DNA of 64,000 nucleotides from Bathynomus jamesi (taxonomy: Eukaryota; Arthropoda; Malacostraca; Isopoda; Cirolanidae): NCBI GenBank assembly GCA_023014485.1, contig JAJOZX010012257.1, positions 44,027 through 108,026 on the forward strand. The letters run 5' to 3'. Made by a program: the position numbers and the translations under genes. Shown piece after piece: positions 1-11,485 of the stretch (positions are counted from its first letter, which is position 1; each line of letters starts with the position of its first letter). The notes under the pieces were generated by a model. That model worked only from the letters and a program-made list of their open reading frames with translations. It was not told the origin of the DNA and made no database searches.

Positions 1-1
1 T

Positions 2-1493
2 ATTATTGGTAAATTAAAAAATACAAAAAATAACATTCATAACATTCCTGTACCTATATTGAAACTTGTTAAAGATAAGATATCTGTAACTTTGGCTAAA
101 ATTATCAATCACAGTATTTCCAAAGGAATATTCCCATCAATGCTAAAAACTGGTTGTATAACACCCATTTTTAAAGGGGGTGATCCTACACTAGCAACAA
201 ATTACAGGCCGGTGTGTTCATTATCTGTGTTCAGCAAAGTTTTCGAAAAAATTGTAAAAAGTAGAATGCAGCGATATTTAGAATCTTACAATTTATTATC
301 TCCAAATCAATATGGCTTCCGTAATAATAGAACAACGGAAATGGCTATTTTAAATCTTATGGAAAATGTAAATATAGCTAAGGAGAACAAAGAAATAATG
401 ATGTCAATATTTATGGATTTGAGTAAGGCGTTTGATGTAATAGACCATAATATTCTACTTAATAAATTGTATTATTACGGCTTTAGAGGGGCAATCAGTG
501 ATTGGTTTAAAAGTTTTTGTCCGATAGATATAATTTTGTATCAGTAAATAAGGTTTGCTCCACTAAAGCTTGTCAAACATGATGTGCCACAGGGCTCAGT
601 GCTGGGTCCACTGTTATTTTTATTATATATAAATGACCTTCCACGTTCATCTGATATACTGAACTTCATAATGTTTGCAGATGATACAACTCTCTCCTTT
701 TCTTGCAAAGATGTTAATACAGCTAAGAATATATTTCATTCAGAATTCATCAATGTAATGAAATGGTTGACCACGAATAAACTCTTCCTAAATACCAGTA
801 AAACAAATTTCATGATTTTTACTAATAAAAGAAATGTATATCTTGATGAACTCAATGTTAATGAAATCACCATAAAGGGTGTACTGTAACAAAATTTCTT
901 GGTGTAATGCTAGATAAGAATTTGCAATGGAGTGATCATGTAAATTATATCGCGAAAAAGATTTCAAGGAGCGTTGCTATAATGTTTAAACTTAGAAATG
1001 TAGTCCCTAAACAAGTTTTATTGACTCTTTATCATACTCTTGTTCTTCCTTATATAACATACTGCACCCTTGTTTGGGGAAACTCCGCTAACAACGCATT
1101 AAATGGTATCTTTGTCATCCAAAAACGAGCAATAAGGTTATTATCTGATGCTGATTTCCTTGATCACTCTAGTGCATTATTTAAAGAGCTAAACCTACTA
1201 AAGCTCAATGATATAACAAACTGGCACATTTTATTTTTATTTACAAGTGTAAGAGCAAAATCATTAATTTCCAATGGGTAAATAGATATTTTGTAACTCA
1301 TCAAGAAATCCACCCGTATCAGACCAGAATAGATCAAAGATTGTTATACCTCAATTTAGAATGTCTTCATCTCAAAAACTACCCATTTTCATTGGATTGA
1401 AACTATGGATGACTTGCATGCCGATATAAAAAATATTGCGAATGTAAATTTGTTTAAAACCAAGTAAAATCCCGATTAATAATGGGATACTAA
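2..1493 (+). pseudogene. ORF2 reverse transcriptase fragment, frameshifted (copy A1)
   Basis: This is the C-terminal half of a CR1/Jockey-like ORF2. It shows the NYRPVCSL block, domain A (FMDLSKAFDVIDHN, about 415-450), PQGSVLGP (about 588-612) and FADD (about 674-685), then the conserved C-terminal region with TYCTLVWGN. Against the intact copy it carries a string of small deletions: 1 bp near 515, 2 bp near 568, 1 bp each near 877, 1216, 1326, 1408 and 1465, plus a Gly-to-Asp change just before PQGS (HDVPQGS for HGVPQGS). All the breaks are 1-2 bp losses. Either the copy is decayed or the consensus is poorly polished; it cannot encode one protein as written. Confidence 0.9.
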
Positions 1494-1804
1494 CAAAAAT
1501 CTTGGATTAATGTCCACTAATAATGTTTTATATTGTCCATTAATATTGTTTAATATTGAAATACAGGCTTTAACTATTAATAATACTTATTTACTTATTT
1601 ATTATTTTATTATTATTAATTTATAACGGCTAGCTGCTTATTTTTAATGAGAGCCCAGTAAAGCCTAAAGCTTTAAGGGCCAAATAAAAAAATAAAAAAA
1701 ATAAATAGTCGAGCTTCACAATTATTTATGTGTCTGTAAAAATTGTAAGTTGTAAAAAGACTACTGTATTTATTTTATTATTAATAAAGGTTATTCTATT
1801 CTAT
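1494..1804 (+). other. 3' UTR and tail of non-LTR element, copy A1
   Basis: AT-rich sequence holding an AATAAAAAAATAAA-like run (about 1682-1700), a second AATAAA at 1783-1788 and the terminal TTCTA repeat. No coding signal is seen. It matches 11486-11796 with a few indels. Confidence 0.8.
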
Positions 1805-1921
1805 AAAGAGAGTTAATTTCAAAGAGAGTTAATTTCAAAGAGAGTTAATTTCAAAGAGAGTTAATTTCAAAGAGAGTTAATTTCAAGAGAGTTAATTTCA
1901 AGAGAGTTAATTTCAGAGTTA
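1805..1921 (+). repeat. 16-bp minisatellite (AAAGAGAGTTAATTTC), copy A1
   Basis: Five perfect 16-bp units followed by two 15-bp variants (AAGAGAGTTAATTTC) and a partial unit. The matching array in copy A2 (11797-11891) has one fewer, so the number changed after the duplication. The non-LTR element is inserted in this array. Confidence 0.9.
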
Positions 1922-2164
1922 TTTTCACTGTTATATTCAGTATAGAATAATTTTATTTTATGTACCTTCCCGTACATTAGAATGAAATATTGTTTACATT
2001 TTTTTTATTTTTTGTTTGCAAATTTTTTTCAATTACTGAATTGAATTGACTTGCAAATTAAGAAAGAGAGTGTTTATAGAGAGTTTATAGATTTAGAGAG
2101 ATACTTGAAGTCAATTTTGAAGTCAGTTTTGAAGTCATTTTTTGAAGTCATTTTTTTGAAGTCA

Positions 2165-2580
2165 CTTTTGAAGTGAGAAGGTTGCACCAAGAGGGTCAAC
2201 CAAAACAGAGGTTAATCGTCTCCACTTGATAGAGATCAAGTGCAGTCATTTTCCATTTTCAGTTAATTTCAAGTTAGACAGTTTAAGTTATAGAGATACT
2301 TGATTGCATTTCAAGTAAGTCGGTTGCACCAAGAGGGTCAACCAAAACAGAGGTTAATCGTCTCCACTTGAATAGAGATCAAGTGCAGTCATTTTCCATT
2401 TTCAGTTAATTTCAAATCAGTTTTCAGTTTCGGTTGGTTGCATCCAAGAGGGACAACCAAACCCCAGAGATTTATAAGGATACTCGAAGTAGTTTCGAGT
2501 CAGTATTAGTTGCAAATCAGTTTTCAGTTTCAGAAGGTTGCATCCAAGAGGGACAACCGCCACAGAGATTTATAGAAATA
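2165..2580 (+). repeat. four-fold GGTTG...CAACC hairpin block, copy A1
   Basis: Four copies of a 22-23 nt motif with arms GGTTG and CAACC around a CA(C/T)CC-AAGA-GGG core occur at 2180-2201, 2322-2343, 2436-2458 and 2536-2558. The first two lie in a ~140 bp direct repeat that also includes AGGTTAATCGTCTCC and GATCAAGTGCAGTC. The arms are identical in all four while the loop changes, which suggests a structured RNA in the interior of the LTR element. Confidence 0.6.
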
Positions 2581-2584
2581 CTTG

Positions 2585-2815
2585 ATGGAGTTCGAGTCAG
2601 AGAGTTTTATTTCAAGTCAGAGAGTTTTGTTTGAAGTCAGACAGTTTTATTCCAAGTCAGAGTTTTGTTCCAAGTCAGTTTTATTCCAAGTCAGTTTTAT
2701 TCCAAGTCAGTTTTATTTCAAGTCAGTTTTATTCCAAGTCAGTTTTATTCCAAGTCAGTTTTATTCCAAGTCAGTTTCCGAGTCCCAAGTATTCCAAGTC
2801 CCAAGTCAGTTTTCA
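2585..2815 (+). repeat. CAAGTCAGTTTTATTC minisatellite, copy A1
   Basis: About ten 16-bp units (CAAGTCAGTTTTATTC and variants such as CAAGTCAGAGAGTTTT) run head to tail. The copy at 12560-12770 is about three units shorter. Since 16 is not a multiple of 3 the array stays open in more than one frame; the resulting Ser/Phe/Gln-rich translations are by-products, not genes. Confidence 0.85.
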
Positions 2816-2849
2816 ATGCAGTCAATTGAATTCAACTTTTTCTTTGTAA

Positions 2850-4240
2850 GTTAAGAGAATTTAATTTAAGAAAAAGTAATCTAAGAATTTAATTCAACCT
2901 TTTTTGTGTTGTAAAAGAGAATTAAATTCAACCAGAATTGACCGGTTTGCGTCTTTAGTTAACCTTTTTTTTTTTTTTTTGTGAGAAGGAAATTGACCGA
3001 TTTGTCTTTTCTTTTTCATGCATTATTACGTATATAAATATATAGTCATGTAATTTATTATTTGTAACAAAACCGTTTTTACAATTGTTTGTAATGACTT
3101 TGATAATCATTGTAATGTGTACGTGATAATAATAGTTGTGTAATGATTATTAATCGATCTTGTCCCAATGACTCCTTTTAAATTACTATGCTGAGGAAAT
3201 GCCGTCCCTCCGTTTTTGTTTCAACTTTTTTTAATTTTTGTTCTAAGTAGTGTGACAAGCAATCTTTTTTTAAAGAGCAAAGTGCTCACGAAAGACTTAT
3301 TGTCAATTTCAGACGTATATCCCCCGCTTAGTCACTCAATTCCCCCGAATGTAGTACTCCAAACTTTGTTTAATTTTATTTTTACTTTAACACCCCAACC
3401 CCAGTTGAACCCAGTGGCAACCAAAGCCGTTTTTACAAATGTTGGTAACGAGTTTTATAATTATTTTGATTATATGATGACAGAAATAGCGTAACAATTA
3501 ATCGATCATGTACCTAATTTATCCTGCTCTGTACGATCGGGAAATTTACCCGTATGACCGCACATACCCTAAATTTCAGTCATTTAATTTTTAATAAAAC
3601 TTCTACACAATAAAACAGATTTTTGTCTATATGCAAACAAGTTTTCAGATTAAAAAAAATCAATAATTCAAATTCTATCAACATTCAACGAAAGAGTATA
3701 ATTTTTCTACTTAACATGCAAAAATTATTAAACCTTTTTAATATATTTTTTTATTATATAAAAATAATTTTTAATGTAAAATTTAATTGAAATTATTAAA
3801 AGAAAAGATTGTTCGAAATGCTTCCCTTCCATTTCAATAACTTTTTTATTCTTGGTCGAAACTCATCTATGGCTCGAATTACTTTTATTTTTTTAGAATA
3901 TTATAAAATTATATTTAGCTCGTTGAAATGCATAATTGATTTATATTTTAATTTGTATTTTTTTTTCTTTTTGTTCAATTAATCGTGAGTAACTGTCTTA
4001 AATTGTTATTGTACCATTTGTAAGGTATCAAACGAAAATTATAGTCAAATTGACATACTACTACAGTAAGTACGTTTTTTTTTACCTTATAAGTGTAACT
4101 GATTATGTAAAATCTATAATCCTAATTGAATTTTATTACTTTTGACACATATTCCCTCCAGTCACTTTTGCATTAAAACTCGTATGCAAACATCATCATT
4201 ATAATACATCATAATTATTGCTTACTATATATAAATTCTC
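2850..4240. other. non-coding AT-rich interior of LTR-like element, copy A1
   Basis: No open frame of note, RNA gene or known domain was found on either strand. Two short related blocks, GAATTGACCGGTTTG and AAATTGACCGATTTG, flank a T-run near 2935-3005. The whole stretch matches 12840-14187 with scattered small indels. Confidence 0.7.
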
Positions 4241-4404
4241 GCTCATGCATTTATACAGTTAATTTAACAATCCTCTCAGCTAATCTGTGTCTCGAAATTA
4301 TAAAATACACACTTTGTACCCAATAAACATAAATACACATTTGACCACAGGTCTATACATCATCCACTACGTAATTCGATTTGTACCTACAACAGTCAAT
4401 AAAA
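4241..4404 (+). repeat. 165-bp direct repeat, copy 1 (A1)
   Basis: Starts GCTCATGCATTTAT and ends CAGTCAATAAAA, with the landmark CCACAGGTCTATACATCATC inside. It is about 85-90% identical to 4553-4706. The pair is older than the A duplication because both A copies have it. Confidence 0.85.
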
Positions 4405-4552
4405 ATGCATGTATGCACATTATATACTATATATATACAGCCCTTATGCTAAAATCATTGAATATCACAATAAAACTATTTCATTACGTAAGTGCAAACT
4501 ATGCTATTTAGTCTTAATCATTTTTGCTTTCTAATATATCTTGCTCATGCAT

Positions 4553-4706
4553 TTATTCAGTTACTTGAACAATCCTATCAGCTAATCTGTTCCTCGAAAT
4601 TGTAAAATACACACTTTGCACCTAATACACCCAAATACACACTAGACCACAGGTCTATACATCATCGATTACGTAATTCTATTTTTACCTACAATAGTCA
4701 ATAAAA
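4553..4706 (+). repeat. 165-bp direct repeat, copy 2 (A1)
   Basis: Second member of the pair. Its last ~30 bp (AATTCTATTTTTACC onward) is where the RT segment of every B unit is joined to the 3' interior. Confidence 0.85.
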
Positions 4707-5124
4707 TTAGTTTATCAATTGTACTATCATGGAAGCCTTGAAAAATCCATGAACTTTAAAATTTATGTTTTTCCCTTTTACCTATTCATTATGAAGGTAA
4801 TTTATCCCACAGAAAAAAATAAAATTTGGTAAAAAAATTTAACCATATCATTGTTTGTCTAACTTAATTGTTTGTCTAAAATTAAAGTTTTAATCTTTGA
4901 ATTTTTATATTTTATAATAGCCCTCTAAGCGAGTGTCATGTTAAAAATTTGGATACTCTGCATTGTACTCAACTACCTGAACTCGTTCTGTATAAAACTT
5001 GTATTGTAAAAAAGAATGTCGTCATCTAACTTGAATTACTTACGATGTTATTTTCTCAATTGTATTATATTGTATTAATTGTAATATATTATTGTATTAA
5101 TACCATTTTAGGGGGGGGAAATAC
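4707..5124 (+). other. 3' interior segment and polypurine tract, copy A1
   Basis: Non-coding AT-rich sequence shared by all A and B units. It ends with a polypurine tract, A followed by eight G and AAA (5110-5121), then TAC and the start of the putative LTR. In LTR retrotransposons such a tract primes plus-strand DNA next to the 3' LTR. An unrelated T-rich stretch precedes it. Confidence 0.6.
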
Positions 5125-6718
5125 TGTAAAAAGTGAACAATGAACAATTCCACACAATCATTATATGGATTCATTGTCCTCATGCAGTACTTATGTTCGT
5201 ATAGTTTTTATGTTCGAATGTCCATTTTTACATAAGAACCAAAATCGCTTAACGCGAGTTTGGATAATAATTTTACTTGTAGCTTCCTATTTTTGATCGT
5301 GTCACAACCCTACGATCTACCATATCTATGGTTTAGTCGTATCCATTTTCCATTTGTTATAGAAGTTATTATAATTAATTATGAATTGTCTTGCATCTCA
5401 CCCTCGACCCTAGATTATGCATACACATTGCATGTAACAGGATTGGAACCCGTAGTTGTACTTCTTAGTCATTACTACCCACTCTTTGTCTCTAATTCGT
5501 TCTTGTAAATCTTCCTAATAATGATTTGTACTATACGTAAAAATTCAATAACTATGACGTCACATTTTCCCTTCATCATATATCTAGTATTCAATGTATG
5601 AAAATTCTTTAACATCATACTAAGGACGAAACACTCTATAGAAGTCATTATTTATATGTTATGTAGTATAAATATAACTATTATTCGACCATATCTCCCG
5701 CCCCCATACGTCCATATCTTATCCTGATCATTATCCTATATAAATTTTATTAAATATTCATTTTTTCTCATTCGTTCGAAAACGCAAAAATACGTTCTCG
5801 TATTGTTTTTTTTATTATTTTTTTTCAAGTGCGTTCACCCCTCAAGATATTTATAAATGCTTACTAAGATCGAATTCCGCTCACGACGACAGATTCGAAC
5901 GCCTCAAAGATAAAATATCTCCGTTCGCTCTGATTTCAAATTTATAACATGTTAAACATATTATAAGATATTATGTATATAAATCTATATCATGTGTGCC
6001 ATGTACATTGTATTATATTTCTAAACATCTTAATTGTCTATTAATATGAAACACTGCAAAAACAAAACAAAGTTATAATAACTTTAATTGTAATTAACTG
6101 TAATACTTTAATTTAATATAACGTAATGTACTTTAATGAAACTGTAATTAATAATAACTTGTAATGTACTTCATTGAAACTGTAATTAAATGTAATGATT
6201 TAATATATACGGCAATGTAAGAATGTACTTTAAAATGGAAGTGTAATTAAACAATAAGTGAATATGAAGTAATCCATAATTGTAATCGTAATTGTAATGA
6301 ACCAAAATTAATACGTACTCAGTCGTGTACTTAATTTGTACTTATGTGTACTATTACGAAATAATATCGCTTTCAGAAATGAAGATTCGGCAAAAATATA
6401 CGATTAGTTTTTATTTTTATTTTTTTTATTATTTTTAGTTGAAATTTTTCAAACCATCTGATCATGTGTTTAAAAGGGGGGGAACTTAACCTTCAACTGT
6501 CGTCCCCCAACATTTAGGTTTATATTATACATGTACTTGTAAAATTAAAGCACTTCTTCATTAGACTTCTTCATTATTGCTCTTCAGATTAGCACTTCAT
6601 TAGGATTCCCTTGTTAGCAGCCTTGCTGCGGGGAGGGGGCAGAGGCCCCTTGCCCCTTAACAAGAACGCCTCGTCGATACGAGACACCATAGGGACATAG
6701 AAGAGGTGGGGTCTAACA
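5125..6718 (+). repeat. putative LTR 1 (A-type 3' end)
   Basis: 1,594 bp beginning TGTAAAAAGTGAAC after a G8 polypurine tract and ending GGTCTAACA, three bases before TGGCGACC. It therefore has the TG...CA form of an LTR. Inside are a perfect CRE octamer TGACGTCA at 5555-5562, a TATATAA about 180 bp further on, and a G7 run near 6476. The last ~76 bp (6643-6718) is the A-type end, containing the small hairpin CTCGT-CGAT-ACGAG, and differs from all LTRs to the right. LTR identity is inferred; a solo copy with target-site duplication would prove it. Confidence 0.6.
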
Positions 6719-7352
6719 TTCTGGCGACCTTTTACCAGGATAACAGGATAAGAAAAAGATTTTTAGAAGATTTGTAGAAGAAGATTTTTAGAAGAAGATT
6801 TTAACAAGAAGATTTTAACAAGAAGATTTTAACAAGAAGATTTTAACAAGAAGATTATTTTAAGAAGATTATTATTTTATGAAGATTATTTTAAGAAGAT
6901 TATTATTTTAAGATTATTATTATTTTAAGAAGATTATTTTAAGAAGAAGAAGATTTTAACAAGAAGATTTTAAGAAGAGGCCACTCTTTGGCCAAGATAG
7001 AAATTACCCTACATCAGGATAAAACCAGTTGACCGGCGTGTCACGACTTCTAGTTCGTAACATCCACCCTTGAACCGGTGTGTCACGACTCCAAGTTCTC
7101 CACGCCTAGTTTTCATCCAAGAAGAAGTAGCCAGGAAGACGTCTTCAGGACACGTCTCAAGGATTTCCCCATAGAAAATTTTGTTAAGTACAGTTTGTTT
7201 TTTAAGTAATTTATAAACACTTGAAAAGTCAGCATTATTAACAGTTAATATTTAGTATGGAGCCAGAATTTAACACAAAACACAGTGAACACTTCAGACA
7301 CCAGTGATCCATTTGTTTTTATTGGAACAGTAATTTCAAGAGAGTTAATTTC
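6719..7352 (+). other. 5' leader of LTR-like element A with primer-binding-like site
   Basis: Starts TTC then TGGCGACC (6722-6729). This 8-mer is the start of tRNA-Arg-type primer sites known in some Ty3/Gypsy elements; the match beyond it is weak. A purine-rich tandem repeat of AAGAAGATTTTAAC (about 6748-6985) follows, then a duplicated CCGG(C/T)GTGTCACGAC (7033-7047 and 7075-7089). An ATG at 7257 opens only a 16-codon frame. No gag is visible. It ends in two 15-16 bp units of the AGAGAGTTAATTTC repeat at the non-LTR insertion point. Confidence 0.55.
6748..6985 (+). repeat. purine-rich AAGAAGATTTTAAC tandem repeat
   Basis: Degenerate 12-17 bp units (AAGAAGATTTTAAC, AAGAAGATTATTTT) repeat for about 240 bp just after the primer-binding-like site. 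Confidence 0.85.
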
Positions 7353-7368
7353 AAAGAGAGTTAATTTC
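7353..7368 (+). repeat. possible target-site duplication, left
   Basis: AAAGAGAGTTAATTTC directly before the non-LTR element; the same 16 bases directly follow it at 11797. Because the target is itself a 16-bp tandem repeat, a true duplication cannot be told from neighbouring units. Confidence 0.55.
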
Positions 7369-7495
7369 CCTTTAGAGTCCTACGGCAAGCAGTGGCCTTG
7401 AAGTAACGAGTATACAAACAACCGAACGAACGAGACCTTTAAACGTACAAACGAACGAACGAACGAGTGAATCTTAACCCCATAAATTGCTCAAA

Positions 7496-8479
7496 ATGGC
7501 TTCCAAAGGTCAGGTAAACGCCCTGAAATTAGAAATGAAGGGACTAGCAAATAAGTATAATTCCCTCTTTGACTTAGTGCACAAAAGTAATAGTGTAATC
7601 AAAGACCTTGAGGCAGTAATAAAAGTTGTGCAACATAATAACGAATTGTTAAAGAGGGACAATGCAAAACTGGAATATAGAAATATGGAGCTCGAAAAGA
7701 GCATTCAGTATGCACACGACCAGATAAAGGATCTTAACTCTAGTCTAAACTCGCTTACTAAAAATAATCGTAACATAGAGATGATAAAAAATGAGCACGA
7801 TTCAATTAAGAATAAATTAAACAGCCTAGACGATAATTCACGTGCCAATAATTTAATCATAATGGGGGTATCTGAAATGAATAGAGAAACAAACGGCGAC
7901 ACGAAGAAAAAGGTGGAGGACATAATAAAAGATAGACTGAATTTGGGGAATATTAAGATCAAAAATGCTTTTAGATTAAAAAAACAATTTCCACCACAAA
8001 AAGCAAATTCTAGAGTTAATGACACGACTGAATCTAAGACGCCCACTTCAGCTATAAAAGTAATATGCGAGGATGAAACTCACAGAGATTTAATACTAAA
8101 AAACAGAAGAAAGCTGAAAGGATCAAAAATCTTCGTCAATGACGACGTATGTGAGGAAACACGTAAAATTCGTAAAGAAAAGCTCCCTCAACTCATAGAA
8201 GCGAGGAGACTCGGGAAAGTTGCCTACTTCCTTGGAGCGAAGTTAATGATTAAAGAGAGAGAGACTCCTCCAGCGCGGAATACTTCGGTCAAAGGAGTTC
8301 ACCTTGTTAGTGAAAAAGTATTCGAAGCTATGAGAACTAAGAAAACGCCAGCCGACAGTCGGCACACAGGAGGCCTGCGAATAACTCCGCATACAACCTC
8401 AACAGTCGACTTTCCCATCTCGGCTCAACTGGGCGGTAATCCCTTATTCCCGTATTCTGTATCTAGTGAAATTGTTTGA
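7496..8479 (+). CDS. ORF1 RNA-binding protein of non-LTR element
   Basis: 327 residues from ATG 7496 (AAAATGG context); the frame is open three codons further but without another ATG. Residues ~1-110 are rich in Lys/Glu/Asn/Leu with heptad-like spacing (LEMKGLANKYNSLFDL, ELLKRDNAKLEYRNMELEK), a coiled coil expected to drive oligomers. A domain like the RRM of L1 ORF1p follows: RANNLIIMGVSE at ~117-128, then IKNAFRLKK, AIKVICEDE, ILKNRRKLKGSKIFVNDDV. The C-terminal ~60 residues are Ser/Thr/Pro-rich with no zinc knuckle. In related elements this protein coats the RNA and chaperones nucleic acid during target-primed reverse transcription. It ends 13 bp before ORF2. Function is inferred from family. 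Confidence 0.85.
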   Translation: MASKGQVNALKLEMKGLANKYNSLFDLVHKSNSVIKDLEAVIKVVQHNNELLKRDNAKLEYRNMELEKSIQYAHDQIKDLNSSLNSLTKNNRNIEMIKNEHDSIKNKLNSLDDNSRANNLIIMGVSEMNRETNGDTKKKVEDIIKDRLNLGNIKIKNAFRLKKQFPPQKANSRVNDTTESKTPTSAIKVICEDETHRDLILKNRRKLKGSKIFVNDDVCEETRKIRKEKLPQLIEARRLGKVAYFLGAKLMIKERETPPARNTSVKGVHLVSEKVFEAMRTKKTPADSRHTGGLRITPHTTSTVDFPISAQLGGNPLFPYSVSSEIV

Positions 8480-8492
8480 GAACTACTGTTAA

Positions 8493-11485
8493 ATGGCTTT
8501 CATCGATAAAGACTTTCATAGTATATGTGCCGATATTAATCATTTCAATTCATTACCAAACAATTCTGTATCCAGTTTAGAGAATCTAGATCAGGAATCT
8601 GGTATAGGCAATTGCATGGTCTCATCGATAGACGAGTTTAATGCCTTTGTATTACAAAAAGATATTTATAAAAATCTTTCAGTACTAAATCTAAACATTC
8701 GAAGCTTACCTAGGAACTATAACTACTTATTGGCCCTTTTGAAAACTTCTACGGTCAAATTTAGTGTTATAATTCTCACGGAAACTTGGTTAAATAGTAG
8801 TATTAAAAACCTATATAATATAGATAATTACGTTGCTTATCATACTGTAAGAGATGGTCAGATTGGGGGGGTATCTCTGTGTATGTGCATCAAACTTACG
8901 ACTCTAACGAAGTATTTTCTCTATGTAATAGTGACAATGAAAACCTGATTGTGAATATAAAAGACAAAAGTAATGTATATTCTGTCCATGCAATATATAG
9001 ACCACCTAATACTAATATCAATAGCTTTTTAATTCACTTAGATAACATGTTATGCAACTTTCATAAATCGAATGCCATAGTTGCGGGAGACTTCAACATC
9101 AATTTGCAATCTGAAACAATCTCTCATAAATTTTTAAACTTAATGAATTCTTTCTATCTTAGTCATTCTATTACCAAACCCACTCGAGTCTGCAGTTATG
9201 GCAATCGAATAACAGAATCTACGATTGATAATATATTTGTAAATAGCAATGCCCTTGTAAACTCTGGAATTATAACCACTAACATCAGTGATCATTTTCC
9301 TACTTACGCTATTTTCAATAACATTGTTCAGGTTGCGGACAAAACAACTATTGATTACAGAATATTCTCAGAGGTTAACAAAAGAAAATTTATTGGGGCA
9401 GTAGAAAATACTCGACTTGACTGTGACGAACCTTTAAATGACCCAGATCATATGTTTCAGTTCTTCTATGACACCTTATTCCATATTTTTAATATTTGCT
9501 TTCCTTTAAGGAGAAAAACAGTTTCGCCCAAAAGGGTCGCAAATCCATGGATCACTCCAGGAATTATCACTTCAATAAAGAATAGAGATAAATTATTCAA
9601 ATTGCAATTGCAGAGCAAAATTCCTAAAATACAATATACTCAATACAGAAACAAATTAACTAAAATAATCAAAATTGCAAAATATAACTATTATAACAAT
9701 CAATTTTCCAAACATAAAGGAGACATGAAAAACACTTGGACAACCATAAACAATCTTCTCGGAAAACAAATTAAGAAAAATCCAATAGAGAAATTAAATG
9801 TTGATAATAAAGAAATCACTGATGATACTGCTATTGCAGACTCTTTAAATGCACATTTTACTTCAATAGCGGATAAGCTTCGCTCACAATTAATAAATAA
9901 TGATCACTCACCTCTAGAATATATGCCACCCAGCCCACTAAATTCATTTTCTTTTGTTCCTGCTACCTCTACTGAGGTCCAGAATATTATTGGTAAATTA
10001 AAAAATACAAAAAATAACATTCATAACATTCCTGTACCTATATTGAAACTTGTTAAAGATAAGATATCTGTAACTTTGGCTAAAATTATCAATCAAAGTA
10101 TTTCCAAAGGAATATTCCCATCAATGCTAAAAACTGGTTGTATAACACCCCTTTTTAAAGGGGGTGATCCTACACTAGCAACAAATTACAGGCCGGTGTG
10201 TTCATTATCTGTGTTCAGCAAAGTTTTCGAAAAAATTGTAAAAAGTAGAATGCAGCGATATTTAGAATCTTACAATTTATTATCTCCAAATCAATATGGC
10301 TTCCGTAATAATAGAACAACGGAAATGGCTATTTTAAATCTTATGGAAAATGTAAATATAGCTAAGGAGAACAAAGAAATAATGATGTCAATATTTATGG
10401 ATTTGAGTAAGGCGTTTGATGTAATAGACCATAATATTCTACTTAATAAATTGTATTGTTACGGCTTTAGAGGGGCAATCAGTGATTGGTTTAAAAGTTA
10501 TTTGTCCGATAGATATAATTTTGTATCAGTAAATAAGGTTTGCTCCACTAAAGCGCTTGTCAAACATGGTGTGCCACAGGGCTCAGTGCTGGGTCCACTG
10601 TTATTTTTATTATATATAAATGACCTTCCACGTTCATCTGATATACTGAACTTCATAATGTTTGCAGATGATACAACTCTCTCCTTTTCTTGCAAAGATG
10701 TTAATACAGCTAAGAATATATTTCATTCAGAATTCATCAGTGTAATGAAATGGTTGACCACCAATAAACTCTTCCTAAATACCAGTAAAACAAATTTCAT
10801 GATTTTTACTAATAAAAGAAATGTATATCTTGATGAACTCAATGTTAATGAAATCACCATAAAGGAGTGTACTGTAACAAAATTTCTTGGTGTAATGCTA
10901 GATAAGAATTTGCAATGGAGTGATCATGTAAATTATATCGCGAAAAAGATTTCAAGGAGCGTTGCTATAATGTTTAAACTTAGAAATGTAGTCCCTAAAC
11001 AAGTTTTATTGACTCTTTATCATACTCTTGTTCTTCCTTATATAACATACTGCACCCTTGTTTGGGGAAACTCCGCTAACAACGCATTAAATGGTATCTT
11101 TGTCATCCAAAAACGAGCAATAAGGTTATTATCTGATGCTGATTTCCTTGATCACTCTAGTGCATTATTTAAAGAGCTAAACCTACTAAAGCTCAATGAT
11201 ATAACCAAACTGGCACATTTTATTTTTATTTACAAGTGTAAGAGCAAAATCATTAATTTGCAATGGGTAAATAGATATTTTGTAACTCATCAAGAAATCC
11301 ACCCGTATCAGACCAGAAATAGATCAAAGATTGTTATACCTCAATTTAGATTGTCTTCATCTCAAAAACTACCCATTTTCATTGGATTGAAACTATGGAA
11401 TGACTTGCATGCCGATATAAAAAATATTGCGAATGTAAATTTGTTTAAAACCAAGTTAAAATCCCGATTAATAATGGGATACTAA
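8493..11485 (+). CDS. ORF2 endonuclease-reverse transcriptase, one frame break
   Basis: ORF2 runs from ATG 8493 to TAA 11485, about 997 codons if a single -1 step in the G7 run (8865-8871) is allowed; without it the first frame stops at 8948. Before the break: an apurinic-type endonuclease start with NLNIRSL (~residue 70) and the metal-binding Glu in TETWL. After it: YRPPN, GDFNIN, and SDHFP, the catalytic Asp-His near 9290. The RT domain has NYRPVCSL, domain A with Asp at 10400-10402 (MDLSKAFDVIDHN), HGVPQGSVLGP, and FADD at 10661-10672. A typical CR1/Jockey C-terminal region follows (TYCTLVWGN, QKRAIRL). It would nick target DNA and copy its own RNA from the nick. The break is in a homopolymer, so it may be a sequencing slip, a mutation or a frameshift site. 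Confidence 0.88.
8865..8871 (+). other. G7 frame break inside ORF2 endonuclease
   Basis: The zero frame reads Ile-Gly-Gly-Val and soon ends. Re-reading one G gives Ile-Gly-Gly-Gly-Ile-Ser-Val-Tyr, the expected endonuclease sequence, and stays open to 11485. One missing G in the run explains it. Confidence 0.8.

Larger units (their letters stand above)
1..1804 (+). mobile_element. 3' part of nested non-LTR retrotransposon, copy A1
   Basis: The segment is nearly identical to 9985-11796 of the complete copy (offset 9984) and is cut by the window start. It covers most of the RT domain, the C-terminal region and the 3' UTR, ending in a TTATTCTATTCTAT-type tail at 1804 with no poly(A). It is followed at once by the 16-bp repeats of the host element, as in the complete copy, so both copies come from one insertion that was later duplicated together with its host. 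Confidence 0.9.

Noticed and set aside
2434..2854. Ser/Phe/Gln-rich small ORFs (also at 12410-12798)
   Set aside because: Translations of 16-bp minisatellites open in several frames at once.
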